A stretch of 64,000 nucleotides of DNA from Sphingobium sp. KCTC 72723 (lineage in GTDB: Bacteria; Pseudomonadota; Alphaproteobacteria; Sphingomonadales; Sphingomonadaceae). The stretch spans positions 1,116,001 through 1,180,000 of the forward strand of contig NZ_CP060388.1 in assembly GCF_014280435.1 (NCBI RefSeq). The letters run 5' to 3'. Position numbers and translations under genes: made by a program. Positions 1 through 8,209 of this stretch are shown here, one piece after another (the first letter of the stretch is position 1; the number at the start of each line of letters is the position of its first letter). Below the pieces are notes generated by a model. The model was not told the origin of the DNA. It was given only the letters and a program-made list of their open reading frames with translations, and ran no database searches.

Positions 1-1361
1 TCGCCGCCGAACTCGAAGTCGAGCGCAAGAATCTTGCGACGATCGATAAGGAGATCGCGCTGATCGGAAAGAATGCGGGCTCGCTTGCTGAAATGCTTGC
101 CGAGATCAGCGCCGTGATCGACTCCGACGTTTGCCCTGTCTGCGACCGCAATTATTCGGAGAAGGGCGACGGCGCTCTCATCGACCATGTCCATGCCAAA
201 GTGACCCAGCTGTCGGGCTCAGCCGAGCGCCTATTGGCGCTTGGCCGTAACCGGTCGACCCAGCAGGAACAGATCGACCGCCTTGTTCGCGAGGAAGCAA
301 CGCTCGGCGCGCGAGAGATGAAGACCGAGGCCGCCGCCGACCTTGCCCGCCGGGCCGCCGATCTTGATGCCGTCGCTACCGAGCTGGCACGTCTCGCGCA
401 GCCGATCGGAGAGCGGGTTGAAATCATCTCGCTGGAAACGTCGACCCGCCGCACGTTGAGTGACCATCAGGCACGCAGCCAGTCGCGAGCGGCGACCGCC
501 GGACATGTGGCGACGCTGGCCGAAGCGCTAGGCCTTGCCGCACCGGATCCCTTGCGCCCGCTCAGTGACGTGATGCAGGACATCGGGACCGCCATCGACG
601 CCAAGCTTACGGCCATAAATGGCCGCGAAGAGGCGCGGCGTTCGATCAGGGACAATCTGACCCAGGCCGATATGCAGTTCGGCCGTCTCCGCGAAGCGGA
701 TGCACTGCTCTCTCGGGATCGGGCGACCGAGCGTCTCCACGATGCGGCGCTGAAGCGAGCCGCGCGGATCCGTAAGGACGGGCAGACCATCAAGGATGCC
801 GTCGAAGCGGTGCGCGCGCAGATCATCAGCCGCGCGTTCAATGATCGGCTGAACCGGCTGTGGCGCGACCTGTTCATCCGGCTCGCACCGACCGAGCCTT
901 TCGTTCCAGCGTTTCATGTGCCAACCGAGCCGACCCACAAGCTCAAACCGAAACTCGTAACGCGCCACCGGGCCGGTGGCGCGGGTGGAACCCCCGGCGC
1001 GATGTTGAGCGCCGGCAACCTCAACACCGCAGCGCTCACCCTGTTCGTGGCGCTGCATCTGACGGTAGCGCCGCAGCTGCCCTGGCTGATCCTCGACGAT
1101 CCAGTCCAGTCGATGGACGATGTTCACATCGCCCATTTCGCGTCCTTATTGCGGACGCTGTCGAAGGAGCATGGCCGTCAGGTGATCGTCGCGGTCCATG
1201 ACCGCCAGCTGTTCGAATATCTGCGTCTCGAACTCAGCCCCGCGTTTGAGGATGACAGCCTGCTTACTCTCGAGCTGACACGCAACACGACGCGCGACAC
1301 CGACCTTCTATCCAAGCGGTTCCAGCACAAGCCAGAGACGGCGCTGCGCTTCGCGGCTTAG
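1..1361 (+). CDS. SMC/Rad50-like AAA ATPase with zinc hook, C-terminal part
   Basis: The reading frame is open from base 3, so the start lies before the window. A zinc-hook CPVC (Cys codons at 132 and 141) is followed by a charged coiled-coil-like stretch of roughly 200 residues. The C-terminal ABC half has a signature-like LSAGNLNTAAL, a Walker B LILDDPVQSMDD and an H-loop AVHD. This architecture is that of Rad50/SbcC-type DNA-end ATPases, and the arm left after the hook is short. It converges on the three-component cassette (stop-to-stop gap 137 bp), so it may be a defence partner or an independent repair gene. The 5' end and any nuclease partner are outside the window. The ATPase class is seen directly; a defence role is inference. 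Confidence 0.85.
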   Translation, partial: AAELEVERKNLATIDKEIALIGKNAGSLAEMLAEISAVIDSDVCPVCDRNYSEKGDGALIDHVHAKVTQLSGSAERLLALGRNRSTQQEQIDRLVREEATLGAREMKTEAAADLARRAADLDAVATELARLAQPIGERVEIISLETSTRRTLSDHQARSQSRAATAGHVATLAEALGLAAPDPLRPLSDVMQDIGTAIDAKLTAINGREEARRSIRDNLTQADMQFGRLREADALLSRDRATERLHDAALKRAARIRKDGQTIKDAVEAVRAQIISRAFNDRLNRLWRDLFIRLAPTEPFVPAFHVPTEPTHKLKPKLVTRHRAGGAGGTPGAMLSAGNLNTAALTLFVALHLTVAPQLPWLILDDPVQSMDDVHIAHFASLLRTLSKEHGRQVIVAVHDRQLFEYLRLELSPAFEDDSLLTLELTRNTTRDTDLLSKRFQHKPETALRFAA

Positions 1362-1498
1362 GCCGCCGCGGCTTCAGAGCCGGGTCTTCTCCATCTGGAC
1401 TTGATGGTCATCGACCCCGCTATTCCGGTTTCATGGAAGCGGATATGTATCAGCACCCTAGCACCACTCGCGTGCTCGAAGTGCCGCGTCGGCGGTGG

Positions 1499-3472
1499 CT
1501 ATTCCGGTTGATCCGACTCCAGCCAATCGAGCGGCACTAGGGCGTGATCGCGCCACTGCTCGGCAAGAACCACGTTAGCAAGGCCGCCCCATACATCCTC
1601 GTCTGCATGGTCGAGGACGATGACCTGGAGGCGGCCGGTGGCGGCTGCGACCTGCTCGCCTAGCAATGCGAAGACTTTGCGGACGGCTTCGACATCCTGG
1701 TCGCGCCACGTGACCGGATCCGCCTTTTCATCCCGTGCCGTTCGGCGCGGGAAATATACCTGGCTGGGTTGGTCGTAAATCAACAGTCCCGGGACGGGGT
1801 GATGCGGCAGCGCCAAGAAGAATGTCTGTAGCGCGAGGGTCAGGGCTACATGATAGGCAAGCCAGTTCGCACCGCTGCCGATCTCCCAGAGATAGTCGTC
1901 CCGGGTTCCGCGAATCACCTTCACCGTCAGATCCTGGATCATCAATCGGACGGGCGCTTCGGGCCATTCGGCGTCGAGCCGCGGAATCAGCCGGCCGGTC
2001 ATCGCCTCGATACTGTCGATCGCATTGCGTAGCTTACGCTGAATCTCGTTTTCCGAGACCCGCCTCTGCAACTCGGCGATCTGCGCCTTGAGAGCATCGA
2101 TCTGTTGGCGCAGTCCGGCGGATTGATCGGTTCTGTCGTAAAGCTCGAGAGCCTGTTCCAGTCTCCCCAGAAAGCGCTCCATGCGATCGAACCGATCGAT
2201 CGCCTGTTTCGCCTGCTGCGAGTTGCGCTCCAGCAGCCCGATCTCTCGCTTGATTTCGTTGAGCCGCACCAGCGAGGTCTCGGCCTCCGCCCGCAGACGC
2301 AGAATCTCCTTGTCGAGCGTATCGGAGACGCTGGGATGGGTGCGAAGGCGCACTTCGATCGCGGCAAGCGCGTCGCTCAACTGATCGACCTTCTCGCGCC
2401 CGCCCTCACCCAGAACCGCGATGACATCCTCGGGCCGGTCCTCGGGCACAAGTTGCTTGAGCCATTCGGAGATCGACAAGCGATCGCGCTGGATCCGAAG
2501 CGCGCTTCCATAAGCATCACTGCTCTCGATCAGGCGACGCAATTCGCTCAACCGCTGGCGCCGCTGGGTGAGCTCAGCGGCGACCTTGCTCTCTTCGTCC
2601 CGCAGCTCCCGGAGTCTTGCAAGGGCAACATCGATCCCGGCGATGGTGGGATTTGCCGCCTCGCTGTTGGTCGCCACAATGCCGCGCAGGAGATCGACAA
2701 TATCAGGCCATTCAGTAGGGATCACCTGGCCGGACGGCAGCAGCCCGAACTCGATCGCCTGCCTGAGCCACGATGTCGCTTCCAGCCGCCAGGCATTTCC
2801 TGCGGTGACGAGCGAGCGCAGGTCAATCTCCCGGCGCCGCAGGATCCGGTTCAGACGATCGAGTTCATGGCGCGCCTGAAGGACCTCGGCGGTCACCGCC
2901 TGCAATATGTATGGAAAGATGGTCTTCAGCTTGTCGCGATGCTCGCTGGTGTCCGCCTTGAAGAACATGACGTCGGGGTTGGCGACGATGTTCTGGGGCT
3001 GGAACGTAAATGCCATCAGGTCGCGAAAGCTGGGGCGCGACTGCGAGGCGGCTTCGGAATCTGGCTCGAAGCCGAGATTGGTGAGACCGGCGAGCCGGTC
3101 GAGCATCTTCTTGACGTTGGCCTGCGTGGTATCCTTGCCCTCAATGCGATGGGGAACTTCGACCGTGTCGGCCTCGATCAGGACCATGTCCCCGGTGCTC
3201 TGCTGATCCCCAGGCTCCCGGCGAGCGAGAAGCTTCTGCCCTTCGACCGTATCGATCACGACGCCGAACCAGCTGCAATTCTCACGAATAACACCGACAG
3301 GGATCGCGCATTTGTCCGAAGCGAGGCAATAGTCGATGATCGGAATGACCGCCGATTTGCCCGTCTTCGACGCGCCGCTGATGACGTTCACGACGCCTGG
3401 ATGAAAATCCAGTTCGCGGGGCTTTTCGTCGGTTCGAGGCCAGAGGATCAACTTGAGAAGCTGGAAATACAT
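1499..3472 (-). CDS. DUF3732-type ABC ATPase of an ABC-three-component system
   Basis: 657-residue ABC ATPase. A Walker A (GASKTGKS) lies near residue 33. A long coiled-coil region with many Leu/Glu/Arg/Gln heptads spans about residues 195-490. A signature-like GSGANWLAYHVAL follows, then Walker B LLIYDQPSQVYFP, where the usual catalytic Glu position is Gln as I recall for DUF3732 proteins. The C-terminal VIVLDHAD provides the H-loop region. It is the last gene of a minus-strand operon, overlapping the middle component by 1 bp. ABC-three-component (ABC-3C) systems are predicted conflict systems in which the ATPase controls an effector carried by the third component. Family assignment is strong; the activity here is inferred. 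Confidence 0.87.
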   Translation of the reverse strand: MYFQLLKLILWPRTDEKPRELDFHPGVVNVISGASKTGKSAVIPIIDYCLASDKCAIPVGVIRENCSWFGVVIDTVEGQKLLARREPGDQQSTGDMVLIEADTVEVPHRIEGKDTTQANVKKMLDRLAGLTNLGFEPDSEAASQSRPSFRDLMAFTFQPQNIVANPDVMFFKADTSEHRDKLKTIFPYILQAVTAEVLQARHELDRLNRILRRREIDLRSLVTAGNAWRLEATSWLRQAIEFGLLPSGQVIPTEWPDIVDLLRGIVATNSEAANPTIAGIDVALARLRELRDEESKVAAELTQRRQRLSELRRLIESSDAYGSALRIQRDRLSISEWLKQLVPEDRPEDVIAVLGEGGREKVDQLSDALAAIEVRLRTHPSVSDTLDKEILRLRAEAETSLVRLNEIKREIGLLERNSQQAKQAIDRFDRMERFLGRLEQALELYDRTDQSAGLRQQIDALKAQIAELQRRVSENEIQRKLRNAIDSIEAMTGRLIPRLDAEWPEAPVRLMIQDLTVKVIRGTRDDYLWEIGSGANWLAYHVALTLALQTFFLALPHHPVPGLLIYDQPSQVYFPRRTARDEKADPVTWRDQDVEAVRKVFALLGEQVAAATGRLQVIVLDHADEDVWGGLANVVLAEQWRDHALVPLDWLESDQPE

Positions 3473-3981
3473 TAGAAGTCGATCCTCAAGGTTGAGGCGA
3501 TCTGGGGAAGGCCGAGCTTGGAAAACCAGTAGCCGAGTTTGTCGGCAGCGCCCGAAAACCCTTTCAGCCGTTCAGGGATGGATGGTTTCTTCACATCGAG
3601 AAGATCGAGCGAATAGCCATGTAGCAGCGCCGATCCATGGTCGATACGGATGAGACGTGATGTCGATGCGACGCCGATCGATTGAAGGCTCAGAGGCCGG
3701 AGTTGACGTGCCCGTGAGTGGAGCTCGACAAGCGCCTCGCGTTCGCGATCGAACTTGGCGGCAAACAGGGTCAGGCCTGAGGCTTTTCTGGTGGAGGCGA
3801 CCGCGTCGAAGGTCTGCCGGTGCAATAGCATCGGCAGGACGAGGAACGCGAGCAGGAACGGCGCGGCCTCGGCACCGTCCTCCTGATATCCGAGAGTGAA
3901 ATTCCAGATCAGATAGGCGCCGATGGCGGGGTTCTGAACGAGGTCGAGTTCAGTGAGATCTATGCTTGCGAGGGCCGTCAT
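3472..3981 (-). CDS. ABC-three-component system middle component
   Basis: 169 residues with the features I know from the family: an N-terminal QNPAIGAYLIWNFTLGY block, a hydrophobic FLVLPMLLH segment, KASGLTLFAAKF, and a C-terminal PEKL-like region (SGAADKLGYWFSKLG). There is no catalytic motif. It overlaps the upstream third-component gene by 4 bp (ATGA) and the DUF3732 gene by 1 bp, so the three are translationally coupled. Middle components are thought to bridge ATPase and effector. The assignment rests on sequence pattern plus the unmistakable neighbours, not on an alignment. Confidence 0.82.
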   Translation of the reverse strand: MTALASIDLTELDLVQNPAIGAYLIWNFTLGYQEDGAEAAPFLLAFLVLPMLLHRQTFDAVASTRKASGLTLFAAKFDREREALVELHSRARQLRPLSLQSIGVASTSRLIRIDHGSALLHGYSLDLLDVKKPSIPERLKGFSGAADKLGYWFSKLGLPQIASTLRIDF

Positions 3982-5147
3982 TCAGGAGCCTCGCCGAGGA
4001 GGGTATCATAGTCTGCATGCCAACCGACCCGGCGGCGATCGGCCAAATCGTTGAAACTGCCATGGACGAAATGCCCCGGCACCACCCGCCCTTCAAGCGG
4101 GGCCTGGTGCTGCGCGCATTGACGATAGATCAGGCGCCCCTGAACCGGTGCCGACCGATCGGTATGCAGATCTGCGACGTCGCCTCGGATCATGCCATAC
4201 CGCCGAACAAGGTCGTCGTCCCAGGTGTCGAGGCTACCGGGAAAAATCACGCCGCGATCCGCCCAATCAGACTTGTCGGCGGACGCCCGCAGATAGTCGC
4301 TGACGGCTCGCAACCGCTCCTCGTCATTGGCATCGACGAGTTCGAGCTGACGGATGAACGTCGGCCGTGTGGACGCGATGCCAGCTACGAGATCGCCGCT
4401 CGGCGCACCACCGAACGATGTGAGCAGTCCGGGCATGTTGTTCTGACGGACGAACGCATGGAAATCGCGCCTGAAGACGTCTGCATCCAGGATCGGACGC
4501 TCGCCGCGCTGAATTAGGCGATCGAGCGCCTGCTTTGCCTGGCCGATGCCCGACTTGATGAGGACATCGATCTGGTTTTCACTGATGACCGGTAAGAGGA
4601 CGGCCCGTATCGCATCAAGGGGATCTTCCCCCTCCGACTCCAAGGAGAATCGTGTCACGATCGCGATCTGCTGCTCGGCATCTGCGTCGAGAAACGGCTG
4701 GAGATGCTCGGCGCAGCCGGGAACGGCTTTCAACTTGCCGAGCTTGGCGCGGATGACCTTCAAAATCGCCTCGGCAGCCTTGACGTCGGCGGCAGCGGAC
4801 AGCGCCTGGACAAAATCGCCCTTCTTTTGAGGTGTCACGTACAGGTGGTAATCGGTCAGGCTGGCGTCGATCTCCTTGCCGACGATCATGGCTCGCCAGT
4901 TTTCGAACGCTTTCCAGAGATCGCCGGCCCAGTCGGAGATTGGGTTTTGTCGGAGCGCACTCTTGGTCTGCTCAAGCAGAAGCTTGCCATCCGCATGATG
5001 GACCGCAACGTCATCCTTGAACTCCAGGGATACCTTGGCGCCTTTGGGGCTGGTCAACAGATGATAGAATACCCGCACCGGCTGCAAGGCAAAGCCGAGA
5101 TATTGTCCAGGCGCGCTGTGCTTGGCAGGTTTTGTCTCGGCATTCAT
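3978..5147 (-). CDS. ABC-three-component effector subunit with PD-(D/E)XK-like N-terminus
   Basis: About 389 residues from the ATG at 5147; longer starts exist upstream in the same frame (to 5249). Residues 39-62 read like a restriction-endonuclease-fold active site: E42, D45-D46, then after a short loop the strand LLLEQTK (E59-Q60-T61-K62), similar to the pattern of Cap4/DUF4297-type dsDNA nucleases. The C-terminal half has a helical character expected for the ABC-3C C-terminal domain (for example FRRDFHAFVRQNN). It is the first gene of the operon, divergent from the gene at 5349. The model is that a nuclease effector is held by the ATPase/middle pair and released on infection; this is inference. 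The nuclease residues need structural confirmation. Confidence 0.72.
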   Translation of the reverse strand: MNAETKPAKHSAPGQYLGFALQPVRVFYHLLTSPKGAKVSLEFKDDVAVHHADGKLLLEQTKSALRQNPISDWAGDLWKAFENWRAMIVGKEIDASLTDYHLYVTPQKKGDFVQALSAAADVKAAEAILKVIRAKLGKLKAVPGCAEHLQPFLDADAEQQIAIVTRFSLESEGEDPLDAIRAVLLPVISENQIDVLIKSGIGQAKQALDRLIQRGERPILDADVFRRDFHAFVRQNNMPGLLTSFGGAPSGDLVAGIASTRPTFIRQLELVDANDEERLRAVSDYLRASADKSDWADRGVIFPGSLDTWDDDLVRRYGMIRGDVADLHTDRSAPVQGRLIYRQCAQHQAPLEGRVVPGHFVHGSFNDLADRRRVGWHADYDTLLGEAPE

Positions 5148-5348
5148 CAGATAAGCCCCCTTGCCAGCGATGCTGTTCAAGTCGCGGCACAAGGTCAAGT
5201 GATGATGGCTTGGAGCAACATCTATATGCTCACATCGACAGACGCGCATTGGACATCCACTATTTTATGAAAACCAATCGGCCCGATCAAGGTCCCCCGA
5301 ACGGGTGTGTCGTGATCACGAAACTTGAATGCAGCAAGGCTTTGTTCC

Positions 5349-5684
5349 ATGATTGTTCCGGTTCAATGGCAGGGGCGGAAGTTGGTAGACGTCATCATTA
5401 ATGAAGCACTGATCGAGGCGGGGGAGCGCTACTTCATCGCTTATGTCGATCGCCCCAAAGGGATCGGAGCGCAGATCGTCGCCGACCTGGAAATGGATCT
5501 CATTGGGCCGGTAACCGTCGACCTTATGGTGCCAAGAAAGCTCAGCGGCTTCGAGTTTCCCGCACTGGAGCTGATCGAACGGGCCAGACGCACTGCTGCG
5601 GAAAGCGGCGTTCGCAAGATCCTGCTGGTCGACCCCCAGGGGCTCGTCCGGCTTTCAAAGGTTAACGGCACGGACCGCGACTGA
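5349..5684 (+). CDS. Unrecognised 111-residue protein beside the ABC-3C cassette
   Basis: I do not recognise this family. The ATG at 5349 is preceded by AAGG about 10 bp upstream; a TTG at 5325 would add eight residues. The protein is acidic and soluble-looking, without signal peptide or membrane segment. It has alternating beta-like strands (RKLVDVIINEALI, PVTVDLMVPRK) and a C-terminal KILLVDPQGLVRLSK. It is divergent from the ABC-3C operon and 34 bp upstream of the CoiA-like nuclease gene, so it is probably co-transcribed with the latter. An antitoxin, accessory or regulatory role is possible but nothing in the sequence shows it. Confidence 0.6.
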   Translation: MIVPVQWQGRKLVDVIINEALIEAGERYFIAYVDRPKGIGAQIVADLEMDLIGPVTVDLMVPRKLSGFEFPALELIERARRTAAESGVRKILLVDPQGLVRLSKVNGTDRD

Positions 5685-5718
5685 CGCAGCTATGGCTATA
5701 ACTTAGGATCGGCACCGG

Positions 5719-7146
5719 ATGGGGGCATTCCAGACACACAAGCGAACGATCCGGATCGCGGACTTCGAGCACCCACGCGGTGCCGTCAGCATTGAAACGC
5801 TCATGGCAATGGAGCGGCCGGACTGGGCGCATCTGCGCGACCAGATCAATCTGCGGCGCGCGGACATCCCGGGCCAGCCGCTGGCGCGCTGTCGGCTATG
5901 CGAGCATGGCGTCTTCATCCGCGCCCAGGCTGTGGACGACGATCACCTTCCGATGTTCGCGCATTTCCCGGGCGGCCCTGAGGACTGCCCCTGGTATGAT
6001 GGCGGCACGATAAGACCCGACGATGCGCGCGCAGCCCAATATCAGGGGCATCAGGAATCGGCCCTGCACAGGCGCACATGCCAAACCGTCGAGGCGATGG
6101 CGAAGCAGGATGCCAGCTGCGTCGATAGCGCGATCGACACCTATTTGCGCCCGGCTGTCCATCAGCGCGGGAGATACCCCGACGTGTTCCTTTTCATGAC
6201 GGGGCTGGGACGCTTCGCCGTGGAGGTTCAACTCTCCAAGCCGTTCGCACCGGAGATCAGCGCGCGGCATCTTCACTACGACCGCGAGGGTGTGAAGCTG
6301 ATCTGGGTGTTCCTCGAACTGGCAAAGCCGCTCCCACAGGGCTTTCACGATGTGATCTCGATGCAGCGGGGCAACGCCTTCCTGTTCGACGCGGCGGCCG
6401 AGGCCGAGTCACTGGCGATGGGAACGCTCGTCCTCAGTTGCTATCTGGAGAACGGCAAGGGCGGTTGGCTGGCACCCCGCCTCGTCACGCTTGACGATCT
6501 CGACATCACGACCGGCCGGTCGGTGTTTCTGGAGGACCGACGCAGCGAACGCCTGATTGCGCTTTGTAAAGACGGCCGGAGCCGCTGGTGGCAGGCCCTT
6601 GCGCAGGCACGCCGCGAAAAGCCGGACAATCCTTTTCACCATGACGCCTATGAGCCGGCTTGGGCATCGGTTCGCGCCCATGTGCCCGCGCTCAGCCAAT
6701 GGAAAGACGACCATTGGGCCCGGCATGGCGAGCGCGGACGCGCCCACCTTGCGAGCCTGTTTGCGATCCTCTGCTCTGTCGCGCACAGCGCCGAGCGCGG
6801 CGAGGACGTGCTCTACATCTCGCGCTATTCGGGCGATGGTCGGCTTCTTGCTATGCTCAACAGCAAGCTCAGCTCGACGAGCTACTTCCCATATGCCGAT
6901 CTGCTGGAGACGTTCCTCGGCAATTCCGCCTGTCGCGATCTCATCGACCGCGCGTCGTTCCGCAAGTTGATCGCCGCCGCGCGAGCTGGATCGCCGCAAG
7001 TCGGCCAGGATCATCCGGTCTGGATGGCCATGGCACGCCTCTTCCCCGAGGCGCTGAATTCCCTGATCCGGGCCGAACTTGCCGATCTGGGACGCCTACC
7101 CGGCTGGGCCCAAGGAGCGGAACCCGAGAAGGCTGAGGCTGCGTAG
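5719..7146 (+). CDS. CoiA-like PD-(D/E)XK nuclease family protein (DUF6035-type)
   Basis: 475 residues. The N-terminus has a putative zinc site (C58, C61, H63, H82, C90, in CRLCEHG...AHFPGGPEDC). Next comes a helix with HQESALH (residues 111-117), then a nuclease core with PD at 154-155 and E169-V-Q171 (RYPDVFLF ... FAVEVQLS). This order, zinc site then PD...ExQ, is that of competence protein CoiA and DUF6035-type proteins. The C-terminal 250 residues are helical and specific to this subgroup. CoiA acts in DNA processing during competence; relatives outside Firmicutes are largely uncharacterised and often sit in mobile or defence regions. The gene ends 4 bp before a truncated mucR, which marks a DNA junction. 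Confidence 0.72.
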   Translation: MGAFQTHKRTIRIADFEHPRGAVSIETLMAMERPDWAHLRDQINLRRADIPGQPLARCRLCEHGVFIRAQAVDDDHLPMFAHFPGGPEDCPWYDGGTIRPDDARAAQYQGHQESALHRRTCQTVEAMAKQDASCVDSAIDTYLRPAVHQRGRYPDVFLFMTGLGRFAVEVQLSKPFAPEISARHLHYDREGVKLIWVFLELAKPLPQGFHDVISMQRGNAFLFDAAAEAESLAMGTLVLSCYLENGKGGWLAPRLVTLDDLDITTGRSVFLEDRRSERLIALCKDGRSRWWQALAQARREKPDNPFHHDAYEPAWASVRAHVPALSQWKDDHWARHGERGRAHLASLFAILCSVAHSAERGEDVLYISRYSGDGRLLAMLNSKLSSTSYFPYADLLETFLGNSACRDLIDRASFRKLIAAARAGSPQVGQDHPVWMAMARLFPEALNSLIRAELADLGRLPGWAQGAEPEKAEAA

Positions 7147-7149
7147 CCG

Positions 7150-7361
7150 CTAGCGAGATGACGTGCGGACAGAAACCGCCGGCCTCTGCTCGTCTCCCCC
7201 TACTGCTGCCGGCACGGTGCCGAGGACGGCGAGCGAGCCGTGGACATTGGCAATCAGCACCGGAAATCACCGACCGCGACGCTGTTGTTGGTGACGTGCG
7301 CCGAAACAATGTCGGCCGTGAGCGAGAGAAGATCGAGCTTGCTGTCGGTCGTGTCGTTCAT
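7150..7361 (-). pseudogene. mucR: mucR/ros-family regulator remnant, frameshifted and 3'-truncated
   Basis: A good ribosome site (AAGGA, 6 bp before ATG 7361) starts a protein matching MucR N-termini: LDLLSLTADIVSAHVTNNSV, then AVGDF. The frame then ends in a stop at 7254-7256. In the -1 frame the family sequence resumes without a gap as PVLIANVHGSLAVLG, and later RPAVSVRTS, where intact MucR reads on into the zinc-finger domain. Here it stops after two more codons (TAG at 7150-7152). So one base is missing inside the DLP-equivalent codons, and the DNA-binding half is absent. The break lies 4 bp from the stop of the CoiA-like gene, consistent with an insertion or deletion end-point. The remnant could not bind DNA. 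Confidence 0.85.
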
Positions 7362-7420
7362 GAGCTTCCTTTGTGATGGAAAAGCGTCGCGGCCGAGGCA
7401 GCCGATCTTGGTGAATGATG

Positions 7421-7900
7421 CTATTTCGAACAAGGGCGTCTTGGCAATGATCGTTCGCCCCAGGCCTCTCGTCTCCACTGGAGGGGCGTCGCACCAACTC
7501 TGCGGACAAAGGTGTTGGTGAAATGGCTTTGATCGACGAAGCCGCATTCGAGAGCGATCTCTGCCAGCGGGGAATGCGACTGCGCCAGGAGGGTCTGGGC
7601 GAGAACAATCCTCTGCCCGATAAACCAGGTGTACGGCGCGATCCCGACCGTGTTCGTGAAAGCCCGGACGAAATAGCTCATGGACAACCGGCAAGCGCGA
7701 GCGAGATCCGAGATCACGACGGTTTCCCCGAGCTTCGCGCTCATGGTTTCCTTCGCCAGCCGCTCCTGCCACGATGCCAGGCGAGGCCCCGCAGGCGGGT
7801 GGATCGTCCGGCGCTCACCCCTTCCCGTCTGCGCTAAAAGAGACGGCGCGCACTCGCCCTGCCGCGAAACGCGCGCGTTGAGATACTCGCCGGCCTTCAA
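7421..7900 (-). CDS. AraC-family HTH protein, short, possibly N-terminally truncated
   Basis: Residues about 53-150 form a complete AraC double helix-turn-helix: VISDLARACRLSMSYFVRAF, GQRIVLAQTLLAQS, and the second HTH LAEIALECGFVDQSHFTNTF. The frame has no ATG before the HTH. It opens after a stop about 45 bp upstream of the TTG at 7900, and the first ATG (7744) would give a bare 107-residue DNA-binding domain. Many sphingomonad AraC proteins have about 150 further N-terminal residues, so this may be the remaining half of a longer gene or a true minimal regulator. It lies 60 bp upstream of the mucR remnant on the same strand. Target genes are unknown. Confidence 0.7.
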   Translation of the reverse strand: MKAGEYLNARVSRQGECAPSLLAQTGRGERRTIHPPAGPRLASWQERLAKETMSAKLGETVVISDLARACRLSMSYFVRAFTNTVGIAPYTWFIGQRIVLAQTLLAQSHSPLAEIALECGFVDQSHFTNTFVRRVGATPLQWRREAWGERSLPRRPCSK

Positions 7901-8209
7901 GCGCGCCTTGCCGCCATCGCGACCCCCGGAGGGACAATGGGCAGGCTACGGACGCGGAACGCGGTCTGATTGCCGTTCCCAATAGTCGCCACGCGTGGGA
8001 CATTGACGCCTGGAAAGGGCGCCCGTGTCAGAACACGGCGTGAGGACCCTATTACTCCCTATCGTCCCTGACACTTGGCGGGACGAAAAGGCGGTCCTCC
8101 CGGTTCAAATATTTCTTGGAGATAGAGGGGGCTGCGGTGGGGCGGTCGCAGGGGTTCGGAACCTGCGCATCGTCCGCGCGCTGCGGTCAGCGGTCAGATT
8201 GCTCCGATG
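7901..8209. other. Intergenic region between araC-like and sigma factor genes
   Basis: About 310 bp without a gene I can support. Short open frames on both strands have no recognisable content. A GGTTCAAAT at about 8103 resembles a tRNA T-loop, but the flanking bases do not form a tRNA arm. Promoter elements for the AraC-like gene would be expected here; none is clear. Confidence 0.5.

Noticed and set aside
2105..3475. 456-codon open frame antisense to the DUF3732 gene
   Set aside because: Shadow frame of high-GC coding DNA; no domain, while the opposite strand has Walker motifs and operon coupling.
8095..8125. T-loop-like GGTTCAAAT suggesting a tRNA or att site
   Set aside because: Flanking bases do not pair as a T-arm or acceptor stem, and no other tRNA parts were found.
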